This document shows positions 54,721 to 64,000 of a DNA stretch of 64,000 nt, piece after piece. Source of the DNA: Diogma glabrata (Eukaryota; Arthropoda; Insecta; Diptera; Cylindrotomidae); NCBI GenBank assembly GCA_963693315.1, contig OY856186.1, positions 94,080,132 through 94,144,131 of the forward strand, in the 5' to 3' direction. How positions within the stretch are numbered: the stretch's first letter is position 1; every line of letters starts with the position of its first letter. Made by a program: the position numbers and the translations under genes. A model generated the notes under the pieces. That model saw only the letters and a program-made list of their open reading frames with translations, was not told where the DNA came from and searched no databases.

Positions 54721-55479
54721 ATATATAATTTTGATATATATTTGATATATAATTTTGATATATATCATCACATTTTATTTGTTTGATTTATTCATAATTA
54801 GTATTCTATGATTTTTTTTATTCAATTTGTTTATTGTTTGTTTTATTTCAATTATTACAAGGGATTTCTTTTCTGTATGTTTAACATTTTTTGGATAGTT
54901 AGTTTTACTAAACTTTTATAAAAAAATAATTTTTTTTAACTTTTATTTATTTTTTTTGGTAAGCTATTTGTGTTATATTCAGTGTTTCTAGATTTTGTAT
55001 TTTATTTTATTGAATTTCAGTTCTTATGATGACGTTTTATACTGACGTCGAAACATGTTAAAACATTTATAATAATAAAATTTATTAATCCTATATTAAT
55101 AATTTGTTATTATTTATAAATCATAAAGGAAAGGCTATAACCCAAGAAAATCAACTTTATATACAAAAAATCAGCCTAAGAATTTTTTAGATTTCTTTGT
55201 TCGTTTGAAAAAAACTCTAAGTTAATATTAATTTTATTTATATTTAACTACAGACAAAAAATTTGAGCCTAAGATAACTTAAGAACCTAGAGCATTGTTG
55301 CACTATTTTTGACTTTATAGTGTTGTTTCTCAGAGGTTTTAGAACAACCTGGATATCACTAAAAATATTTATAACTTTACCAAACCACTTAAACTTCGTT
55401 GCTTACCGCGATGCTGCATTGATTGTTAATAATTCAGTCTGAATTCTTTTTATTTAGATTTTCAACGTGACATCTACCC
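54721..55479. other. AT-rich, no gene seen
   Basis: TATATAATTTTGA repeats at about 54720-54770, then unassigned sequence. Confidence 0.4.
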
Positions 55480-57370
55480 GGAATGTGGTGTTCTTACCCT
55501 TCATATCTACTTGGAATGTGGTGTTGTCCTTCGTGTCAATAAACAGGGATCGGTCTTCCACCATTCGTTGTATCCACCTGAAGAGTGTAATTTATTCACA
55601 CCGTATACCTTTCCGCTCCACTCCGTTAAGGAGTGATTGAAAAGTGGCTTGGTCGAACACTCCTTCTATGATGCCAAGAAAAGCGGAAAAGAGTGATTGC
55701 CTTTTTGGAGATAGTTTGTTTAATATGACAGAATATCTCAGAAAGGATTGTATCCGTAAACTTTTCCGCTTGATAAACGTGTTACCTATTGCTTAGCGGA
55801 GCTTTCTTCACACATATATTTCTATTATATATACCAGTACATCAATCTCTCCAAAATGTTTATGAGATAAGACTGATCGGTCTGAAGTTTTTTTTCGCAG
55901 TAGTTAATTTTCCCTGTTTTTTCCAGAGGGATCCCCTCAAATGCGCGTATCGTTGGATAACCGTAGATTACTTTATTGTTATTACTCTAAAGGATCCTTT
56001 TCAAACCCGTCATTAATCCAGCACCCTCTGTGGTGGTCTCAATGGGCTCACAGTAGTTTTTGTAAAATTTTTTTAATTTACAAACAAGCCTTTTGAAAAG
56101 TTTCCATGCTTGTACTTTGCAGAACCCAATCAGCTTCATCGCCATGAGTCAAGGCTCTGTCCAGAAGCTTCTTCGACATTTGTCATATAGCTTGTCAATC
56201 TTTTTGTTCCACCAGATCGCCTTGTGTCCACCATTTAGTTTTGTTTCGGGGCATACAGTCTCAAAATTAACAGATCGTTAACAGATCAGCAAATTAACAA
56301 ATCGTTCAGCTGGTCAACGTTCTGAACTATAGCACGGACCTTAGAGATGCTTCCACTCGCCCGTCCCTTCTCTGCAATGCCCCCGATGCTCCAATCCGTC
56401 TGTCGTGGATTCCGGTAGATGCGATCCTCGACTGGGATCGCCAACACTAGAAAATTAATAAACTTATCAGTGATCGCTCATAGATATTTCCGTATACATT
56501 CTCTAGCTTCTGATCTCTTCTAGAATAGACCTGGAGCATAGAGTGATATCTATCGTTTCTTGCCGTAGTTGCCGTTAACAAAAGAGTGTGATACAACCTG
56601 GAATTGCCTTCACAAACTAGTTCAACGAGAGGTGGTTTGAAGATCGAAAATAAAGTTTTCCTTCTTTCATCGACACTCCTTCAAACGTTGGCAAGTTCAT
56701 GTTTGTTTCAATATATCTTGAAACAGCCGATGTTGGAGTAAATTGCTTTGATCCTGGCTGATTATTACATTGATTGATTCAATAATTCCGATTATCCCTC
56801 TCTTGGTCGCACTAGCCTAGCTTGATGCAGCCTTGTTCGGATCTGCCGTAGATGCCAACTTCGATGGAATCTTTGAGACATTTTCGCCCGTAGCGTTTCC
56901 GCTTTCTGCTTCAAAACCCTCATAGAATGTGCACTATTATGACAGAGGTAGCCCTATTTATTATGACCTATACGAAGGTTCGTCTTGTAACGCGGGACAA
57001 AGGTGATTGGTAGACGAGTCTGTTAGTCTCAGATGCCTTCGTCTCTGAATATTTGCTGATCTCCGATTCCGGCTGTACCAGATAGAGATTTTCCAGAGAT
57101 CTGTTTAAGTCTTCGAGAGTCTTGTGTGACACGACACGACCCAAAGATTTTCATTAGCCTCCGGACTAGTGGTATAGAGTTATTGCCAGATTTTGGCTCT
57201 GAGAACGTTTTACCGTCTACAAAGTCTTCATCTGGCTCTGTATTGATGTGTTCGTGTTTTGGTGTGTTTGTTTTTGTTGTTATTTCTGTAAATTTGTCTA
57301 TGTTGATTCCACGTAAATGGACGGAAGGGTCAAAACGGTCGATGCGCCTTACTAAACCAAGTCTCAATAC
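55480..57370 (-). mobile_element. LOA-like LINE relic
   Basis: Reverse-strand pieces in LINE order: YRNPRQTDW (end of endonuclease, about 56400), WWNKKIDKLYDKCRRSFW (linker, about 56180), FYKNYCEPIETTTEGAGL (about 56040), and RT motif A area GIIEGVFDQATFQSL (about 55660). Then comes RWIQRMVEDRSLF, where the element is lost. A possible gag-side frame lies at 57029-57367 with no motif. All parts are broken. The R1/LOA placement rests on the linker and motif A texture. Confidence 0.55.
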
Positions 57371-59499
57371 TAGGAGGAGGCTGGGTCTTGAGCTGCACCG
57401 TTAGCGACTGATAAACGTCGCCAATCGATCCCTCGATACAACCACCACACCACTGGAGTAAGTCAGGGCAGGGTGTATGGTTGTAGATAACAGCGGCAAA
57501 GGTTATATCGAAAGGTTGTAGATAATAACGGCATATATACATGAACATATGTAAAAATTTAATTCAGAAATTAAACAAAAAACGGCGGATACTTTTTATA
57601 TCACCGAATAATAAACAAAAGTGAGCACTTTATAATCAGTATAAAAGGCTTTCTAGCAAAGAGAATGTTGAATGTAGATGTGGATTTAAATTGCTTACTT
57701 CATTATTAAAAATCACGGAGAAAGATTTTAAAGAAAACTAATCAAATACTAATTTGATGTGTGAATTAAATTTTGGAAAATAGATGTTGTCCAAACAAAT
57801 TTATTTTGTTTTTGTTCTCAATTCATCAGGTATTCTTTTTTATGTTATTTGAAATGTCATGTACATAAACCAATAGTCGAATTCAAACTTGTAAAAAGAG
57901 CAATGTTATGTGTTTACAGTTGATTGTGTAGTTTACACTTTAAACACTTTAAACTCGTCAAAACTAACACAAAACTAACTAACTAACACACTAATTTATT
58001 TTTTCTCAACCAAACGAAACGTTGTTTCACTTATATTATATTATATTATATCATAATATCACAATATATTTCATAGTTATCGAAGGCCGCCATCATATAA
58101 TATAATATTTCAAGTTTGACTAAAATAAATTTTGTTTTCGGATGTTAATCAGCCCACAAGTATGACTTTTAAAGGTTTAAAAATTGTTTTTATGTTTACA
58201 TTTTTAAACCGATTGTTACATGAAGTAGATAAGAAAATCAATTTTGCTTGCTCTATTTTGTATTAACTTCATGTAACAATAAAATTTTATTTTGTACTAA
58301 CAAAAAATGAGAGTAAGAAGTGTAATTGAACAGTGTTAAGTAATGAAATGAGATATTTCAAGTTCAATTTCTTCTTTTTATTATCTATATCTTTTTGAAG
58401 GTATAAAACCAACATGTAATTGTGACTTGCGTTATAATATATATAAATTAAAGAAAAAATGGTGTCAACATATAATTAAAATAAAACCTCCTCCATAAAG
58501 TTGATAAATTCTATCTACGGACATAGATTACAATTTGTAATTACGTTACGATTATACGGTAGATTTAAAATTGTCTATATTGTGCAACAAAAACCAGTAA
58601 CCGTTTTAATGTAGTTTTTTTATTTTGCGTTTTGCAATATTGTGCGATTGGACAAGGCAAAGCGAAGAGTAGTTGTGGTAGGTTGGGTTAGTTAGATTGT
58701 AACCTTAATCTGTCAGTTACCTACAGATGCGCAACCATTACAAATTTCTTCTTTGTCCTTCTCTTAACTTATATCCACTTTCTTCATGTCACAAAATCAT
58801 ATTTTCGCATTACCCAACGTAAAAATTAACACCAATAATCATAGGACATCTTAGAATAAAATAAATTCAAATATTTTTGCTAACGTTCCACTTTTGAAAT
58901 GCAAACTTACTATTAATGAAAAGGAGAAAAAACTCAGTATGCATATGTTGAAATAAAAAGGAAAACAATTTCATGGGGTGGCTATCAAGGCAAACCCTTT
59001 TAGCTATCAGGACAATATAATAAAAGCCACTGTGCTTTTATTATTTTGATGATTGAAAAGGGACTTATTTCCAATTAGCAAGCGCTTACGTCCTTACAGT
59101 CTTGTCAAAATTAACAATAAAATACCTTGCCATAAATCGCATGGAGCTAAAAATTGGTTTCGGATTTGTTTCGGTTTCAAAGTTTCGGTTTCGGTTTCAA
59201 AGTCTAAAGTCTAACTAAAGTCTAACTCTGTGAAATTCAAATTTTCAAATTTAAAAAAAAAATATTGCGACGCTGATGCATAGACTAACTTCACCACAGC
59301 TCTGGAAACAAAATGTTCTGGATAATTATAAAGTGAGCTAAAATCCACCAAATACCTTAATTAACGGCTAACCAATGTTATAGATTTCGCGTAGTTCTAA
59401 TTTAATTATAAAAACATTCAAGAAAACTGTAGTATCCCAAAAAATATAAATTCTGTTGTACGAAAAAAAGTAAAAAAAAATTTGTACCGGAAGTGAAAA
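57371..59499. other. Intergenic, no gene seen
   Basis: AT-rich. A TATAT microsatellite lies at 58029-58075 and short tandem TTTCGG/TCTAACTAAAG tracts at about 59160-59226. Confidence 0.45.
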
Positions 59500-60430
59500 A
59501 TCGGAAGTTGGAATTCAGAATTGTTACAAATCATACTCTTACTAGGTTAATCATAATCCTACTCTTACTAAGTTTAATCAAAATCAATTATCAGGAACTG
59601 ATGTTATTAAAAAATTTCAAATAAACAGGGGTTCGGGAGGCCGCCCACCACTTATCCCAATATCGTCCAAAAACTAATCAGTTATTTTTCATTCACATCT
59701 CCATCTTTTTCCAAAGTGTCATCGAAATTGATTAATGAACGAAGTCCAACAAACATTAAAATCAATGTAAGAAAAGTCAGCAGTTGTATGGTAGATTACC
59801 CGCCACTTTGATCTATGTGTCCTTTGATCTTCTCACACTAATTGAAACCTTTTTCACAAGTTTCATCATAGTCACTTCATTATAGTAGGCTGTAGTGTGC
59901 ATAAAGACACTGAGAAAAATTCAAAAAATTACAAAAAAATTTTTTTATGGAAGTTGGGATGCAGAACTGTTGTGAACCGTACTAAATGCTTATGTACCAA
60001 GTTTCATCCAATTCGATTATCAGGTACAGATGTTATTGAGCTTTAAAAAAAACAGGTGCTCGGGGGACCCCCACCACTTTCTGTAATATCGCTCAAAAAC
60101 TAATCAGCTCCTTGCCATACATATCTGCATCTTTTTCCAAAGTGTCATAAAAATTCATTCAAAAGCCGATAAAGTCCTTCTCATGTTACTTGAGAGCTTT
60201 TACCAACGTTTTATGAAAATCGATCGGTAACTGTAGGCTACAGTAGGGATAAACAACAGAAAAAAAAAACTTTTTAGCCGTAAGAGTCAAACCGGAAGTT
60301 GGTATGCAGAAATATTAGAAACAGCACTAAATCTTATATACCAAGTTTCAATAAGATCATAAGCCGGGATTAGAAGTTTTTGAAGATTTAAACTTATAAA
60401 TGTTCGGGAGACCACCGCCATTTTGTCCAA
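59500..60430 (+). repeat. Three diverged repeat units
   Basis: GGAAGTTGG.ATGCAGAA-type starts at 59503, 59949 and 60294 are followed in each unit by CCAAGTTTCA-like and GTTCGGGAG/GCTCGGGGG-type blocks. CAAAAACTAATCAG and TTTTTCCAAAGTGTCAT are shared by the first two. Spacing is 446 and 345 bp. Type not recognised. Confidence 0.7.
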
Positions 60431-60881
60431 TTTTGAAATTAATCCAAATTTTTCGTTTTGAAGTGAACCTGGATCATTTGATAAAGTTTCTTCAAAATGC
60501 AGGAATGTCACGAAACCGTGTCTGGATCGAGGACATATAAAAAATCAAATATTAATAGAATCGGAAACATCAAAATTTTTAACCTGCTCGCTTTAGGTGG
60601 AATGCTCCAATACCATGTCGATGTAACAAATTTTATGTTTCTCCTTTAAATTCCTTTAAATCTTGGTTTGATACACAATAAAGTTTGTCTTTGGATTTGA
60701 ACACTAACAAAGGCATCCTGCATTAATCTTAATAGTTTAACCCTTTCGTTTAGCCGATTGTCGACTAAAGCAGAGATCGTAATATGTTCGACACCCTACA
60801 ATATACGTTTAAGAAAGACGTTTGTTGAAGGAAGGATTAAAGATAGGATTATTGATTTTTATTCATTTATTTTGATCCATT

Positions 60882-61123
60882 AAGCCGCAATTAGACTATT
60901 GCAGAACTCTGCAATATTTCTGCAATGGAATATTGTAAAATATTCATTGCAGAAAAGTTTGGCAATAAACTCATTGCAAAACATTGCATTGACTCATTAG
61001 TCATTGCAATGTTTTGCAGTGAGTTCGTTGCCAAACTTTTCTGTAATGAATATTTTACACACTACCATTGCACGACTATTGCAGAAATATTGCAGAGTTC
61101 TGCAATAGTCTAATTGCGGCTTT
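60882..61123. mobile_element. Palindromic MITE (~240 bp)
   Basis: Almost the whole element is one inverted repeat starting AGCCGCAATTAGACTATTGC. The loop is only a few bases near 60998. It has many TTGCA motifs. TTA or TA flanks fit Tc1/mariner-type MITEs but are not conclusive. Confidence 0.85.
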
Positions 61124-61739
61124 ATTCTAGTTTGTGGTTTAATTGGAAAATGTGTATTTATAATTAGTTTAAAAATGAGAAATATAATACATGGCTTGTT
61201 TATATTTTCGAGTAACACAAAAGCAACAAACAATCGGTTAACATGTTCATAACAACAAACAAATATTAACTTTGTCTCAAAATCAACAAACGTTGATAAT
61301 ATGCAACGAATAACTTACGTGGTTTGATTTGAATTCTTTTGCAAATAATGCAATTATATTTTTATATAAACAAAACAATTATATGAAACACAATTATATA
61401 AAATTTGTTTTTAATTTAGAAAAATAATTAAGTTCGTTTAAGAGCATGGAATGGAGAGACTAAGGAATGAACTGTATGGTTTTGAGTTGCAAAAATAATC
61501 AGATTATATGTGAAAACGAAGGTATAGGAAACTAAAAAGTTTAGAGAAAACACATTCATTTTAAATTAATTAACCCTACAGTTTTAATTCAAAATTGCAT
61601 CGGCTAGTTTATCTACTGAGTGATGTTGCCATCTGTGCAGTCAACTGACATTTATCTTGTTCGATTAAATTAGATTAGACTAGATTAGATTAGATTAAAT
61701 TCAGTGGTGATATGTTGTACTGCAACCAAAATGATCTAC
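61124..61739. other. AT-rich, no gene seen
   Basis: A short ATTAG-type tandem tract lies at about 61665-61700 beside the next LINE's 3' side. Confidence 0.4.
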
Positions 61740-61769
61740 GGTACTCCACCCTATTATTCCCTGGTGAAT

Positions 61770-62737
61770 ACCCAGCTACAGAATCTCCTCCAATCCAGCT
61801 TTCCTCAGGAATTTCAGGATATGGAGAGGTTTGAGATTATGACCGTCAATATTACACTACAGATGCGCCCATCTCGTGTATATCAAGATCTCCACAATAT
61901 TTGAGAAGATGGGTTGGGGTCTCTTCTTCCAATAGACAGAACCTACATTTGTCCTTCGGCTTCACCCCAGCTGTTTTCTTAGTTTACAGAGTCCTGTAAG
62001 AACTCCGTTACTATACAACCTAGAGCACATTACTGCTCTCGTTTGATTAAACGGTCGAATCAACTCCTTGGACTGCCTTAAGCCTACGATGCTGTACCAG
62101 GTTTTGAACCATTCCGTCATAATTACTTCCCTCATCCTTTCGTGGATGGCATTTGTTCCCAATTCACAAAAGGACTCCGTGCCGACAAATGATGTTAAAG
62201 TGCCTCGCCCTGCGAATTTTTTCAGCTTATTCATTACCTGTGATACCTGCATGACCAGTACCCTATTTCACCAAACTTACAAATTTGTAATTTCATACAA
62301 ATTTTAACAAAATTTGTGAAAATTTGCATGAAATTACAAATTTGTAAGTTTGGTGAAATAGGGTACAGGTATCCAGTAAACTGTAACTTTGTTACTTTTT
62401 CCAAGTTTGTTTAGCTTGCTCCCACCGTCTCCAACAATCATGAATGTGATTGTGTATGAGCTTAACGGATTAACTGCTGCTTGACTCGACAAGATGGCAA
62501 TTCTCTTGTTCTTATATTTTCTTCCTAAGCTGAAGTCTGCTCACTTTCAATAGCACATACTGTGGCCTGGAAGACGCTTGGGTAGGTGCCCATGGGCTCA
62601 AAGTATTGTGTCTTTGGTTCAAATACTCCTGCACCCACCCCTGGCTCGGTCTTTGAACCATCCGCGTACCATTTGATTACATCGTTACTCAGATGGTACG
62701 TAGTGGATTCACCGCTCCACTCCGCTTTTTTGCACAA
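61770..62737 (-). pseudogene. LINE RNase H and C-terminus, broken
   Basis: The RNase H starts with VIKWYADGSKTEPGVGAGVF (first catalytic Asp, about 62680) and has VFQATVCAIE (catalytic Glu). It reaches TVYWIPV at the MITE and continues on the other side as QVSQVMNKLKKFAGRGT, the degraded HAG..GNE.AD box. The C-terminus has CRFCLLEEETPTHLLKYCGD. Stops lie between the two halves. Confidence 0.75.
62258..62366. mobile_element. MITE in the LINE RNase H
   Basis: A near-perfect inverted repeat, CCCTATTTCACCAAACTTAC with its complement, flanked by TA on both sides, consistent with a Tc1/mariner-type MITE. Removing it joins the two RNase H halves. Confidence 0.85.
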
Positions 62738-63315
62738 CTGCTATGTACATTTCCGATCGAATTTGAACTGATTAATCATTCGGTCTCTAGAAAAATCAAG
62801 CAAGGAATTCTCACTTGAAAGACTTTCTCGATATTTATATTAGACGATCTTTCCCTTGCATGCTGAATCTCAGTATGGTTTCACTGGCCACACTCTTAAC
62901 ATGCAAGCGAAGTGGAACAAGTCCTAACAGCATTCCTATTGACACGGTGGGACATGTTCTCATTGTCCCTGTGATGCAGATACAGGTCAGCCTCTGCACC
63001 TTTTCCAGCTTTGTCTTCCCAGCGGTAAGTTGGGCTTTTTTGTTCCATATGACTGCTCCGTTAAGTGATGGTTGGTACCATTATCATGGTATGCATTCAC
63101 CTTAGGGTACCTGGTCTGCATCCCCATGTTTTAACCGCAAGGTTTTTGCATACCATCTTACAGTTTTGCTTACCACCGCTTCGATGTGGCTTCTCCACAG
63201 GAGTTTGCTATCGAGAATTACTCAGATATTGAGTTTCCTGTGCAGATTCAATTAAGGAGCCCTTCATGATGATGGGTTTCATGTTCTCTTTTCTTTTTTT
63301 TTATGGTGAATGGGA

Positions 63316-63830
63316 CTACCGTAGTTTTCTTTTCTTGATGAATGGGACTACCGTTGTTTTACTCAGATTGAGCTTTAATCCCACAAAAGTGCACCAGGTG
63401 TCTATCAGATTATACAGTCCCCTCTGTACAATATCAAAGAGTGTTTTTTCCAACTTACCTCTGGCGATTATGTTATGACTGTCTTTCGCGTACCCAAGAC
63501 ATTTAATGCCCTGGTTACATATAGCCAGAATTTCATCCATCACTAGACTATACATGGGAGGTGATCAGACAGACCCCACTTTGCGGACAGCCCCTAGTGG
63601 TGGTAAGGCTGATTTTACAATCAGCTGCCTTGGTTTCTGCTATTTTAGTATTCAGCATCTCACACATCCAGTCAGTTGTGGTTCTCACTGTCAACCTTTT
63701 TCTTAGAGCCTTCTTGACTGTTCCATGCGAGGCGTTATCAAAAGTTCCTTCAATGTCCAAAACGGCACAGAACGCATCCACTGCCTCCTCTAACTCTTTC
63801 GTCAACCAGAACAGCGCGGTTTTCTTTGAT
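63316..63830 (-). pseudogene. LINE reverse transcriptase, partial
   Basis: Motif A region AFCAVLDIEGTFDNASHGTV, motif B TTRGCPQSGV (normally GCPQGGV) and a catalytic box reading GYAKDSHNII instead of YADD. WCTFVGLKLNLSKTTVVPF follows. A frameshift lies at about 63550. The loss of the first Asp in YADD means no activity. Confidence 0.75.
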
Positions 63831-64000
63831 CTGCCCGTTTTGTACGGGTGTTGACTATCTTACAACGGCGATCTCACTAAGGTATTACTTCGTATGTGGT
63901 TGTCGATCACCTTTTTCATAGTTTTTAAAATGATGGGTCTATGTGACTTCGGCTGTATGACATATTTTTTGCCTACTTTTTGAATGGATATCACTTTTGC

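Larger units (their letters stand above)
61740..64000 (-). mobile_element. LOA/I-like LINE with RNase H, runs off the window
   Basis: Minus-strand element: RT (63316-63830), RNase H (about 62160-62737) and a C-terminal Cys/His end (about 61770-61960). RNase H downstream of RT is a feature of the LOA and I groups. A 109-bp MITE (62258-62366) splits the RNase H. The part beyond 64000 is not visible. Confidence 0.7.

Noticed and set aside
57029..57367. 112-codon minus-strand frame as LINE gag
   Set aside because: No zinc knuckle or known gag motif; mentioned only as part of the LOA-like relic.
1..64000. CRISPR arrays, bacterial operons or ribosome binding sites
   Set aside because: No spaced direct repeats; the content is clearly eukaryotic.

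Overview
This window looks like transposon-dense, AT-rich insect chromatin, probably from a fly. No host protein-coding gene could be recognised. The element mix is what suggests an insect: an Osvaldo/Ulysses-like Ty3/gypsy element, R1- and LOA-like LINEs, an RTE-type LINE, mariner, Tigger/pogo, hAT and Helitron elements. The species cannot be read from the sequence. The only convincing host gene is a tRNA-Leu(UAA) at 18058-18140 on the minus strand.

Layout. 0.15-14.6 kb: two Helitron copies face head to head. Copy A (minus, about 0.6-3.2 kb) is cut at its 3' side by a 474-bp palindrome made of two Helitron 3' ends joined tail to tail. Copy B (plus, about 5.6-14.63 kb) is interrupted by a hAT element (6606-12397, 8-bp target duplication GTTTGGCA). 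That hAT is interrupted by a second hAT-type element (9023-12134, duplication ACATCACT), which contains repeats with tRNA-like promoter boxes. 14.6-17.1 kb: a defective non-LTR retrotransposon (LINE family 1). 17.1-22.4 kb: mostly unassigned AT-rich DNA with the tRNA and a hAT-like relic. 22.4-26.8 kb: decayed R1-like LINE, gypsy pol, a LINE fragment with a 2A-like motif, and an RTE endonuclease relic.

28.3-30.7 kb: an element with about 540-bp terminal inverted repeats. It carries a broken gene that may encode a FEN/PIN-like nuclease followed by a tesmin-type CXC cysteine cluster. 31.3-33.3 kb: a Tigger relic with TA duplications. 33.3-49.3 kb: one LINE family 1 copy split by two later insertions. 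The first is a nearly intact 10,953-bp gypsy-type element (33852-44804) with 1210-bp LTRs that differ by about one base by eye. The second is a 5'-truncated RTE LINE with a 13-bp duplication and a GA tail (46385-48439). The gypsy element has gag and gag-pol frames, an extra 228-codon ORF upstream of gag, long leader hairpins, and a short ORF inside each LTR whose middle resembles the start of the SMURF ubiquitin-ligase C2 domain.

49.3-64 kb: TATCGATA-type arrays, foldback elements, a mariner relic with a hAT MITE inside it, a roughly 150-bp tandem repeat, and decayed LOA-like LINEs running off the right end. The nesting order gives relative ages: the LINEs and the Helitron are old and broken, while the gypsy and RTE insertions are younger. 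Only the gypsy gag/pol frames and the truncated RTE reverse transcriptase remain open over long stretches.
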